Source of the DNA: Euryarchaeota archaeon UBA19 | Lineage (GTDB): Archaea; Thermoplasmatota; Poseidoniia; Poseidoniales; Thalassarchaeaceae | Direction: 5' to 3' | NCBI GenBank assembly: GCA_002502175.1 | Contig: DAPQ01000059.1 | Span: 1-30,176 of the forward strand | Length of the DNA: 30,176 nucleotides | Shown: positions 17,301-24,273 of the stretch, in pieces | Position numbering within the stretch: the stretch's first letter is position 1 | Layout: each line of letters begins with the position of its first letter | Notes under the pieces: model-generated | The model's input: only the letters and a program-made list of their open reading frames with translations | What the model was told of the DNA's origin: nothing | The model's database searches: none | Translations under genes and position numbers: made by a program

Positions 17301-20300
17301 TGAAGAATAATCGTGATTTATTCACGGCTTGGATCGGAATCAATTTCGGATTATTCCAATGGACTTCTGACCAAAACGCCAATATGTTCCCCGATGAAGT
17401 TGCAGATTTGCTCGATAACGACGTAGATCCTGATGATGACTGCGGCGCGCCTATCGCCGGAAATATGAATCCATCATGTATGGTCAATGATACCGCCGAT
17501 TTAGATGATGATTTCGATGGTGTATACGACCATTGGGATATAGACGACGATAACGACGGTATCTGGGATTATTTAGAAGTTGACAGTAATGATGACCTAG
17601 ATGACGATAGTGGAACAGAACCAGGGAATTTCTTCATCGGTTCAAATTGTGTTGACAAAGATGACGACGGAACCGATACAGACCCAGATGACGATGGTTG
17701 GTACCAATCTGTTTGGGACCAAGGAATACTTGGTCAAGGATTACTATTCCCAATCTACTACGACGTCGACAATGATAACGATGGAGTGCCAGACGGTGAA
17801 GATCCCGATGATGATAATAACGGCGTACTTGACGAAGATCAAGAGATTCTATGTTTCACTGGTGAAGAACAGAGCGTCTGGGACCACGATAACGATGGTA
17901 TCCTAGATTGGGCCGATGACGATTGGGATGCCGATGGAATAGTCAACACTTTGGAATTAAATTCGGCCACTCCATTCATCTCCCCATGGGATCACGATAA
18001 TGATGGTCTTAGAGACGATGTTGACCTCGATGACGACTCTGATGGAATGCTAGACAAGGACGAAATTATGCTATGGCCTTCACGATATGATCAACCCTCG
18101 ACCAATCCTTGGGATCACGACGATTATGGAAATGGCACAGGAATGGCCAATCCAACTGATCCGTTTACCGGCCCCGATGCAATCGACGAGGACGACGACA
18201 CTGACGAGCGACCGGACAGAGATTGGGACCAATTGGAAGAGGATCACTCCGGCACATCAGATTGGGATCACGATAACGATGGAATCCTAGATGAGGATGA
18301 TAAGATTCCAACCCGAATCAATATGACATCCAGTAATGTGCTCTGGTTAGATGCAGTAAATCCGGCGATATTCAAAGGAACTGTGAATTGGTTAGACCCC
18401 GATACAGGGGTTTTCGAACCAGCTCCTGACCTACCGGTTCAGATAACCATTGAATGGGCCCGTAATGGAACACTTGCTCTAGAAACTGTAGACGTGTTGA
18501 CAGACGCTGCGGGCGCCTTCGTGGTGGGTCAATTCCTATTGCCCGAAGATCTAATTGTTGGTCCAAATACAACTTACAATATCTATGCAGAAGTTACTGA
18601 GATGTTCTATCACGATGGTTCCCAAACAGAACCAATACCTGTAGAAGTCAGGGCAAATACCACGATAGATTATGTTTCATGGACATATTTCCGAAGCGAT
18701 GAACAACCATTATTCGTGGATTACAAGGTCCACTATGAAGCAGATTGGGATCGTGGTATATTCGACAACAGAATTACTCACGCACCGATTTCTTTCCGTG
18801 TTCACGGCGGCCCGTTCGGAAACTACACACATCCAACTATTTTCGATGGATATGGCTATGGATACCGAGCTGATTCAGGAGGTTGGGCATCATTGACCTT
18901 CGTACAAACTGCGGGTGCTCAAGGCCAATGGAAACAAGTTCAATGGAACTCAACTATGGATAATGGCGAAGGAAAGCTACCCGGAGGATACGAAGAAATT
19001 ATTTGGGACGATAACGCCAAGAATCACTATGTATTGGGGCGCTATGATTACACCAACACCAGTTTACCAATTGGTGACTATTCATTCATTGGTTACGCTA
19101 GACCAGACTTAGGTGATGAATGGCCATTCCCTTACCTTGAGGGAGCGGAAACCGAGGCATTCACCATTCGTTCGATGCACAGGATGTACATTGAAGCGGA
19201 TATGTACGTCTCTTCGGTTAGGCCAGTATTCTTCTGGGATGCAACCCAATTTACAGGGTCTTCATTCGGAGCATGGAGAGCTCTATTCCATCAACCAAGC
19301 CTTGATGCTGCAGGATTGAATTATGCCGAAGTAAGCCTTGGAAAGCCATACGCTATGTCTTGGGATGGAACTCCCGAAGGTCTAATCGGTGAGAGTGCTA
19401 GACTACGACCATTCCTATCTTCTAATGGTACACATTGGAGGATTGCTATGCAAAATGGTGGCGACTTCAATGCCCCTCCTTGTGGCCCTGTTGAGCCAAC
19501 AGACCCAGATAGTGCAGTTCGCTGTGAAATCGTTCCTGAGATGTTCACCGGCGAGGAGTTACGAGTAATTGGTAGTGTATGGAATCGAACCATGGTTCCT
19601 TGGCCACATGACCCAATGACTCTGCAAGTTGACTTAGATAGGAATGGAATCTTTGCTGGTTCACAAGAAACCGGATATGCGAGAGCACCACAAATGATCA
19701 ACGGCGTTGCAACCTTCGATTACAATTGGACATGGTACTCTCAATATGCTGCTGGATTCTATGGCATTCGAGCCGACTTCACTAACTCCAATTTCTACTT
19801 CACTGGAAACCAGAGCAATGTGCTTGCCCCAACCGGAGCATACCTGAATGTCTCTGTTATTGGTACAAGCGAATTCAAGGAATTAATCCAGCCTCGCCTA
19901 TACCGTGGTCAGAATCGTAGCATTGAGGTTCAATTGCTAGATAACTCTCTTCAACCACTAAAGAATTCTCAGATTAATTACGTCTGGGAGGCAGATGGTA
20001 CCAACGGTATTGCAGAAACAGATAGTACCGGTTGGTTCACTGTTAACTTGACAATAGAGGAAGACCACGAGTTAGGAAACTTCACCTTGGATTACACATA
20101 TCCAGGAGATCCACGTCACCAAGGAACATCAGGTTCCATGGATCTCTGGGTAGTATCTCGGACCTATATCACGCTTCAAGATACTACGCCGAATATTCGC
20201 TCCACGGGAGATATTTGGGAATTCACTGCACAGGTCACCGATGATAACCGCACTGCAGTCATCAAGGACTCAGGTCAGGCATTGGATGGATGTGGAGCAA

Positions 20301-22414
20301 ATGGTGGCGAGGTTCTGGTGATTATGGAAGGTACGGACTTCGAAGACCGCACTCACCGCCAGATTGTCGACACCCAATGTCCGAATGCAGGTACTATCCA
20401 TTACGAGATGGTTCTAGACCCGCAACTACTTCGTGATGACCCACAATCCTTCCTTCCCGATGGTTTTGGTCCAGTGAACGTGATTCTACGATTCGAGGAG
20501 AACTTACCTCACGAGGGTTGCGAACCTCTAGATGCTGAAGCACTGAGTACCTCAGGAGCATGGGATCCATGTGTACAAGTCGTGAACAGTGATCATTATC
20601 GCAGAGTTATGCAATTCCAGGTCGATGGATTTAGTTTGATTGGGCACACAACTCTCAATGTTGACGACCAGATTGTTTACACTTCTGAGATTGACCCAAC
20701 CACCGGCCAACCTATCGAGAAGCCAATGGTGGTAACTGGCCAATTGGTCGACGAGTTAGGTACCAATCTATCGAATAGGGCGATCAGAGTCACCTACGAA
20801 ATGGTAGGTGCAGAAACTGGAGTAGTGGGCTGTCTACCAGGCACAAGCGACGCCAACGGATTCTATGAGATAACCTGCCCACTTACTGACGTGCAGGCGG
20901 GCCAAGCTCGTGTTAAGGTCGAATTCAATTCTTACGAGAATAACGACCGCTATCGATACCACAACGCTAGCACAACACGATTGTTCCCGGTCTTCTCAAA
21001 TTCGACCTTGGAGGTACAAGAGATTGGACCATTCCGAAATGACGTTGACTCGTACACGTTCCAGAATGGCTCAGTATTCCCTGTACTTTACCTAAAGGAA
21101 TCCTTCCACTTGGATGCTAGATTGACGCAAACAAATGGTAATCCAATTGGAGGCAAGTGTCTGAATATTTACTTAGATCCTGAGGTAAACACCCGACCTA
21201 TTGCTACATCGATAACTCAAGATGGAACCGGTGAAATTGAGTGGTTCAGCGGTGATCCGGATGATAATCCGAGTCGACGCGGAGTCGAACCTACTTCAGA
21301 TAAGATGGAAGGCTTCAGAATTGTAAGAATCGCCTATGAGCCAAATAAGGAATTACCGGGTGGTTGTAGAGCCGAAACAACACCGGTGGTAAATGGCTCA
21401 TTCATCGATATTGAAGTGCTTGTTAGAAGCCGTGTAGACATCTTGATGAAGAACCATTGGACTAACCCCGATGGCTACCAAGAGGGAGATTACATCAATG
21501 GTTCAGTAGCGATTCTACGAGACCGTTTGGATCTCTCTGTAGAATCTCAAACAGTGATATTCACCTATCAATATTGGAATGCAGAAGAGGGCGAATGGAT
21601 TCCTCACAACGTAGTCTATGCAACTACAAACGAGTTGGGGGTTGCTGAGTTCAGCTTCCCTTACTCCGGTGTCAACATCCCGGGAGAATTGGACTGCGAT
21701 CAAGGAGGATATTGTATATCCGATGGAGAATGGCAAGTGATAATTCACTTCAAGGGCTCTCATGAATTTGAAGAGGAGTTCCTCAACAATACTCCTTCAA
21801 TTAAGTTAGGAGAGCCCGTAATCAAGGCTGAAGCCAGCTTCTTCACAGTGCAAGTACTGACGATTATGGGAATTGCATTAGCCTTCGCTGTCTTAGTTGG
21901 TGCGATTATGTATCGAAATTACGTAGAGCGCCGTAGAATCGAGATTCTACGAGGTATCCTAACCGACTCTCTGATGTCTCTAAAGGCATCCAATGAGTAC
22001 ATTGATACAATTTTCGAATGTTACAAGAAACTGGTCAGATTCTTCCGCAGCAGAGGCGCGATGAAGAAGGTCTACGAAACCACTAGGGAATTCGAGGATG
22101 CAGTAACAGGAATGTTAGCAGGAATCGCCCCACCAGAGGACTTAGACGTCTTCTTCTCTCTATTCGAAGAAGCGAGATATTCCGACCACGAAATTGGCGC
22201 TGATCAGCGAGATAGAGCAATCAATGCTCTGCAGTCAATTATCAACCATATTAGCGCCTCTCTTGGAGAGGGAATGCTGAACCGAACCGCTGTCAATGAA
22301 TCTGGCCTTTATGGCTCGGTTGTGAAAGCAGGTTCATTCGTAGATTCCGAAGGCCAAGAAAGAATCGCAGGAATCGATGATGGTTCAGAGGAAGACAGCG
22401 GATTCCGAATATGA
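14393..22414 (+). CDS. Giant calcium-repeat surface protein with one C-terminal membrane anchor and DUF4129-like tail
   Basis: 2673 residues, mostly outside the cell. An N-terminal basic stretch and hydrophobic segment (about residues 17-36) act as signal peptide or anchor. Residues about 125-1305 hold roughly 30 D-x-D-x-D-G calcium loops of thrombospondin type 3 style, interrupted at about 315-400 by a cupredoxin-like beta domain. About 1310-2480 are beta-rich Ig-like segments, many with carboxypeptidase-regulatory-like features (for example ADGTNGIAETDSTGWFTVNL) and many N-x-S/T sites. One membrane helix lies at about 2485-2507, followed by basic residues ERRR. A helical cytoplasmic tail has IFECYKKLVRFF, then TTREFEDAV, then LFEEARYS, as in DUF4129 domains. 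ATG 14393 is preferred over GTG 14384. It stands alone on its strand. An adhesion, S-layer-like or polymer-binding role is possible; none is shown. Confidence 0.88.
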   Translation: MNELKRTWYSRENRKKSGSALMMVVLMLMSTQMYNFMGVEEEKTSLETVDDTPARTAYQQFYQAEGQTTGATQGQPAVMGNFDHEAFTDPSWVDPASYQGKITDPSVLLTNPGYGFLLEQTNTEDHDNDGINDLDDLDDDNDGISDLIERFDGCYGTDPFDHDNDGISDEYDWDDDNDGILEGPIDYTQGADPWNVSADRYVEPNTVHPWTGTPVGPGYRIDQNPMDHDNDGVTDEDIDGNGRGSYDEDDDNDGRIDQFTWPCDFDGDGEQDYFDDDDDNDGIIDLWDSHPWDSTVTTNITDTASMWDFPLPWDAKETITILLESSGINPQFYNIEVGDTVVWVNDDTRSHNVTADDGSFDSGAIAPGDSFSFTFNEEGTFSFSEPDGSVLFSGSITVGPETSQSLPAAFDLNPDIYTSDKMNFATKEQNIWHPRNPTFTQMIDGDLDGDGIPNFIDPDNDNDGSPDSSDTDDDNDGLLDMYDVDDDNDGIPDSCLQLDTNLDGIGDYPNDHPIQIPGIDCELDYDRDADDDIYRAIDSDYDLVWDWMDTDVGGAWPADNLLGEPGVNENDIPYDLDNDGILNEDDPYMMATIAQVEDWNCASLTNPNPQNSDMNCTVTRKSYTGNNDWDNDGINNWEDVDDDNDGVLDWLDIDPNCDLDDDNDLHLLNGSRFRDDGPNDIDTDIDGDGLPNDEDWDDDNDGIPDLYDPDDGNCGIVDNDNSDQFSTSNGYSHGDGDIIDGSDDSQIYTSAGTSQTPILWAQYWHFSPFTAEEHGFILPYNGYQETTDTEVPQMISNGEVPEMYYYVMMRWSPWNGNNYFDIDMDGDSLINGIDVDMDADGMPDWWDQDEGSDGRLDVNNPQFGGSTDDGECDISLANFLVFGGPATEIVCGLRLSWLYAWPLLSARQTGQLIYTLPYSTRPDPEYDDGPYDGTDAPDNSPASSCDENCFHFDFTTDTPDPTAAVTYEQMKNNRDLFTAWIGINFGLFQWTSDQNANMFPDEVADLLDNDVDPDDDCGAPIAGNMNPSCMVNDTADLDDDFDGVYDHWDIDDDNDGIWDYLEVDSNDDLDDDSGTEPGNFFIGSNCVDKDDDGTDTDPDDDGWYQSVWDQGILGQGLLFPIYYDVDNDNDGVPDGEDPDDDNNGVLDEDQEILCFTGEEQSVWDHDNDGILDWADDDWDADGIVNTLELNSATPFISPWDHDNDGLRDDVDLDDDSDGMLDKDEIMLWPSRYDQPSTNPWDHDDYGNGTGMANPTDPFTGPDAIDEDDDTDERPDRDWDQLEEDHSGTSDWDHDNDGILDEDDKIPTRINMTSSNVLWLDAVNPAIFKGTVNWLDPDTGVFEPAPDLPVQITIEWARNGTLALETVDVLTDAAGAFVVGQFLLPEDLIVGPNTTYNIYAEVTEMFYHDGSQTEPIPVEVRANTTIDYVSWTYFRSDEQPLFVDYKVHYEADWDRGIFDNRITHAPISFRVHGGPFGNYTHPTIFDGYGYGYRADSGGWASLTFVQTAGAQGQWKQVQWNSTMDNGEGKLPGGYEEIIWDDNAKNHYVLGRYDYTNTSLPIGDYSFIGYARPDLGDEWPFPYLEGAETEAFTIRSMHRMYIEADMYVSSVRPVFFWDATQFTGSSFGAWRALFHQPSLDAAGLNYAEVSLGKPYAMSWDGTPEGLIGESARLRPFLSSNGTHWRIAMQNGGDFNAPPCGPVEPTDPDSAVRCEIVPEMFTGEELRVIGSVWNRTMVPWPHDPMTLQVDLDRNGIFAGSQETGYARAPQMINGVATFDYNWTWYSQYAAGFYGIRADFTNSNFYFTGNQSNVLAPTGAYLNVSVIGTSEFKELIQPRLYRGQNRSIEVQLLDNSLQPLKNSQINYVWEADGTNGIAETDSTGWFTVNLTIEEDHELGNFTLDYTYPGDPRHQGTSGSMDLWVVSRTYITLQDTTPNIRSTGDIWEFTAQVTDDNRTAVIKDSGQALDGCGANGGEVLVIMEGTDFEDRTHRQIVDTQCPNAGTIHYEMVLDPQLLRDDPQSFLPDGFGPVNVILRFEENLPHEGCEPLDAEALSTSGAWDPCVQVVNSDHYRRVMQFQVDGFSLIGHTTLNVDDQIVYTSEIDPTTGQPIEKPMVVTGQLVDELGTNLSNRAIRVTYEMVGAETGVVGCLPGTSDANGFYEITCPLTDVQAGQARVKVEFNSYENNDRYRYHNASTTRLFPVFSNSTLEVQEIGPFRNDVDSYTFQNGSVFPVLYLKESFHLDARLTQTNGNPIGGKCLNIYLDPEVNTRPIATSITQDGTGEIEWFSGDPDDNPSRRGVEPTSDKMEGFRIVRIAYEPNKELPGGCRAETTPVVNGSFIDIEVLVRSRVDILMKNHWTNPDGYQEGDYINGSVAILRDRLDLSVESQTVIFTYQYWNAEEGEWIPHNVVYATTNELGVAEFSFPYSGVNIPGELDCDQGGYCISDGEWQVIIHFKGSHEFEEEFLNNTPSIKLGEPVIKAEASFFTVQVLTIMGIALAFAVLVGAIMYRNYVERRRIEILRGILTDSLMSLKASNEYIDTIFECYKKLVRFFRSRGAMKKVYETTREFEDAVTGMLAGIAPPEDLDVFFSLFEEARYSDHEIGADQRDRAINALQSIINHISASLGEGMLNRTAVNESGLYGSVVKAGSFVDSEGQERIAGIDDGSEEDSGFRI
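14765..18305 (+). repeat. Coding tandem array of D-x-D-x-D-G calcium-binding repeats
   Basis: Degenerate DNA copies around GATAACGATGG encode DHDNDGI, DDDNDGI or DVDDDNDG units, roughly 30 in all, unevenly spaced, with longer inserts between clusters. Many units are preceded by aspartate-rich linkers such as DLDDLD or DPD. Synonymous codons differ between units (GATAACGATGG, GACAATGATGG, GATAATGACGG), so the array has aged under protein-level selection rather than having expanded recently. The loops match thrombospondin type 3 or dockerin-like calcium ligands. Confidence 0.85.
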
Positions 22415-22435
22415 TAACGTAGAGTTGAGGAAAAA

Positions 22436-22540
22436 GGGCGGTCACAACCTGCCCTATCCTCTTCTCGATGTACTGCGAGGCTATGCCCCGTAGGGGCAAC
22501 CCGCAGCATTCATAACAGGCGGTCAGGTGGGCGCGCTACC
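22436..22540 (+). other. Three consecutive RNA hairpins in the leader before eL18
   Basis: Hairpin A, 22436-22454: GGGCGG pairs with CTGCCC (one G-T pair) around a seven-base loop. Hairpin B, 22473-22506: a lower stem CTGCG/CGCAG and an upper stem TGCCCC/GGGGCA with loop GTA, separated by a small asymmetric internal loop. Hairpin C, 22526-22540: GGTGG/CTACC around GCGCG. They fill most of the 149-base gap between the giant protein gene and eL18. No open frame of note is present. Candidates are a ribosomal-protein autoregulatory leader, a processed small RNA, or a terminator for the upstream gene (hairpin A only). No T-run follows the hairpins. Confidence 0.5.
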
Positions 22541-22563
22541 CAAGCATACGTCGAGGGAGTCAT

Positions 22564-22929
22564 ATGAGTAAGAACATGAGAAAGACCAACCAGGCCCTAA
22601 TCGCCCTAATCGGCGATCTCAAGGACCAGAGCAGGTCAACCGGTTCCGCACTATGGCGAGACGTCGCTCTGAGGCTCGAAAAGAGCCGAAGCAATTGGGC
22701 TGAACCGAACCTAAGCCGCCTGAGCCGATACGCTGCCGACGAGGATGTAGTCCTCATTCCTGGCAAGCTTCTCGGTAGCGGTGATGTGGCCGGTAAGCCG
22801 AGCGTCGCCGCCTACAGTGTTAGCACCGGTGCCCGCTCGAAGATTGAAGCCGCAGGCGGACGTGTACTCACGATCCGTGAATTGATGAACGAGAACCCAG
22901 ATGGAAAGGGGGTGAGGATACTTGGCTGA
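22564..22929 (+). CDS. rpl18e: Large-subunit ribosomal protein eL18 (L18e)
   Basis: A 121-residue component of the 50S subunit found in archaea and eukaryotes. Residues KTNQALIALIGDLK, the VVLIPGKLLGSGDV core and the C-terminal IEAAGGRVLTIRELM agree with the family. ATG 22564 follows GAGGGAG with short spacing. It opens the ribosomal run, overlaps uL13 by eight bases, and is preceded by the hairpin-rich leader. In many archaea this cluster begins further upstream with uS11 and the RNA polymerase subunit Rpo3 (RpoD); they are not adjacent here. Confidence 0.96.
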   Translation: MSKNMRKTNQALIALIGDLKDQSRSTGSALWRDVALRLEKSRSNWAEPNLSRLSRYAADEDVVLIPGKLLGSGDVAGKPSVAAYSVSTGARSKIEAAGGRVLTIRELMNENPDGKGVRILG

Positions 22930-23410
22930 AGCAAGTACTCTCGTCTTTGACGCATCTGACAAGGTTCTAGGACGCCTTGCTAGCCACGTGGCTAGCGAAT
23001 TACTGACAGCTCGCAGAGCGGGTAATCAGAAGCGCGTAATTATTGTGAATGCCGAGAAGGCAATAGTAACCGGACCAAAGACAGCAGTCTTTGCGAAATA
23101 CGATCACAAGTACAAATTGAACCACCCTAGGAAAGGGCCGTTCTTCCCACGCATGCCGGATCAGATTCTCAAGAGAACCGTCCGAGGAATGTTGCCGTAT
23201 CAGAAGAACAGTACTGGTCGAAATGCTGTGCGCGATCTCAGGGTAATGATTGGTATGCCCGCAAATCTATCTGGAGATGATTTACCGGAAGGTCATGCTT
23301 GGGGCGATTCTAGCTCCTTTGACAGAGATTTACCTCAGAAGTTTGTTCGCTTAGGAGAAATTAGCGAACACTTAGGAATCGATAGCACCCGATGGGGAGG
23401 TGACCAGTGA
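22922..23410 (+). CDS. rpl13: Large-subunit ribosomal protein uL13
   Basis: 162 residues: STLVFDASDKVLGRLASHVA at the N-terminus, VIIVNAEKAIVTG, HPRKGPFFPRMPDQI, and VRGMLPY are the uL13 landmarks; it assembles early into the 50S subunit. The start is TTG at 22922, supported by GGGGTGA seven bases upstream inside eL18; no in-frame ATG lies close to the conserved N-terminus. Its stop TGA overlaps the uS9 start codon (TGATG), so all three ribosomal genes are translationally coupled. Confidence 0.96.
   Translation: MAEASTLVFDASDKVLGRLASHVASELLTARRAGNQKRVIIVNAEKAIVTGPKTAVFAKYDHKYKLNHPRKGPFFPRMPDQILKRTVRGMLPYQKNSTGRNAVRDLRVMIGMPANLSGDDLPEGHAWGDSSSFDRDLPQKFVRLGEISEHLGIDSTRWGGDQ
23396..23403 (+). 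promoter_or_regulatory. Full-match Shine-Dalgarno site for uS9
   Basis: GGAGGTGA matches the expected archaeal anti-Shine-Dalgarno sequence completely and lies six bases before ATG 23410. It decides between that ATG and the GTG one codon earlier, and it sets the local reference for weaker sites elsewhere in the window. Confidence 0.8.
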
Positions 23411-23847
23411 TGGCTAAGAAAAAGAAGAAGGAAACGGTCGAAACAAGTGGAAAGAGGAAGACCGCAATCGCTCGTGCAACAGTTCGCAAGGGCGCTGGCC
23501 GAGTTCGCGTAAACCATCAGCCAATCCATATCATGGAACCAGCCCTAGCTCGCCGCAAAGCGCTAGAGCCTGTTCAGATTGCTGAGGCCATGAATCGCCT
23601 GCAAGATGTTGACATCTCTGTCAACGTAGAAGGCGGTGGACAGATGGGCCAAGTAGATGCTATTCGAACCGCGATTGCTCGTGGGCTCGTTCACTACAAC
23701 GGTGGAGCAGAGGGAATTGACGAGGAACTTCGTGATGAGTACCTACGATTCGACCGTAGCCTATTGGTTAACGATCCAAGACGCAAAGAGCCGAAGCATC
23801 AAATGGGGCGCGGTGCTCGCAAGAAGTGGCAGAAGTCGTACAGGTGA
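23410..23847 (+). CDS. rps9: Small-subunit ribosomal protein uS9
   Basis: 145 residues with a lysine-rich start (MAKKKKKE), TSGKRKTAIARATVRKGAGRV, the GGGQMGQVDAIRTAIARGLV helix region, and the tail DPRRKEPKHQMGRGARKKWQKSYR that reaches the P-site tRNA in 30S structures. Length and tail are normal. It is the third gene of the coupled run, with Rpo10 four bases beyond its stop. Confidence 0.97.
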   Translation: MAKKKKKETVETSGKRKTAIARATVRKGAGRVRVNHQPIHIMEPALARRKALEPVQIAEAMNRLQDVDISVNVEGGGQMGQVDAIRTAIARGLVHYNGGAEGIDEELRDEYLRFDRSLLVNDPRRKEPKHQMGRGARKKWQKSYR

Positions 23848-23851
23848 TTAC

Positions 23852-24058
23852 ATGTTGATACCAGTAAGATGTTGGAGTTGTGGAAAGGTCGTTGCTCATG
23901 TATATGAGCAGTACAAACAAGCTGTGGAATCTGGTGAAGATGCATCCAAAGTTCTCGACGATCTCGGAATGGAGAAGTATTGCTGCAGAAGGATGTTTGT
24001 AGGCCACATAGAATTAATCGATGAAGTAGCGCCATTCAGCGTCGCTCGACAAGATTGA
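23852..24058 (+). CDS. rpoN: DNA-directed RNA polymerase subunit Rpo10 (RpoN/Rpb10 homologue)
   Basis: A 68-residue zinc-binding subunit that helps assemble the Rpo3-Rpo11 platform of archaeal RNA polymerase. The N-terminal zinc ribbon begins MLIPVRCWSCGKVV and is completed by KYCCRRMFVGH, giving the CxxC...CC pattern of Rpb10. AGGTGAT just before ATG 23852 (overlapping the uS9 end) is the ribosome site. The longer open frame reaching back to 23657 is out of frame with uS9 and is not real. The next genes usual in archaeal clusters, rpoK, enolase and uS2, do not follow. Confidence 0.95.
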   Translation: MLIPVRCWSCGKVVAHVYEQYKQAVESGEDASKVLDDLGMEKYCCRRMFVGHIELIDEVAPFSVARQD

Positions 24059-24111
24059 TTTTCCAGCCGTCAAGGCTTTGGGAGAACCTTCTCACGAGAG
24101 AACCACACAAG

Positions 24112-24189
24112 GGGCCTGTAGGTTAGCTTGGCCTATACTTCGCGGCTGGGGGCCGCGCGACCCAGGTTCAAATCCTGGCTGGCCCACCA
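24112..24189 (+). tRNA. tRNA-Pro (anticodon GGG), CCA encoded
   Basis: Folds as a full cloverleaf: acceptor GGGCCTG/CTGGCCC with one T-T mismatch, D arm GGTT...TACT, anticodon stem CGCGG/CCGCG around CTGGGGG with GGG at 24148-24150, and T arm CCAGG-TTCAAAT-CCTGG, then discriminator A and CCA in the genome. The D stem has the G10-T25 and T13-T22 pairs seen in archaeal tRNA-Pro. No intron is present. It lies 53 bases after Rpo10 on the same strand and could be processed from that transcript. Confidence 0.95.
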
Positions 24190-24273
24190 TTTTACTAGCA
24201 GCGATAGCCATAATTTGTCGGATTTAGTGCCAAAAAAGAGCACCTTTTAGGGGACAACCTCACCTCACCGAAC

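Noticed and set aside
14765..18305. Repetitive DNA that could be read as a CRISPR or satellite array
   Set aside because: The repeats are imperfect, of uneven spacing and stay in one long reading frame encoding D-x-D-x-D-G loops. There are no uniform spacers and no cas genes.
22473..22517. Hairpin B plus a downstream ACA, resembling an archaeal H/ACA guide RNA
   Set aside because: The pocket is very small (three bases on the 3' side), the upper stem is only six pairs with no K-turn or K-loop, and the lower stem does not reach the ACA, so a guide role is not supported.
23657..23851. N-terminal extension of Rpo10 reaching into uS9
   Set aside because: It is an out-of-frame reading of uS9. The Rpo10 family starts at MLIPVRC, and a ribosome site precedes ATG 23852.
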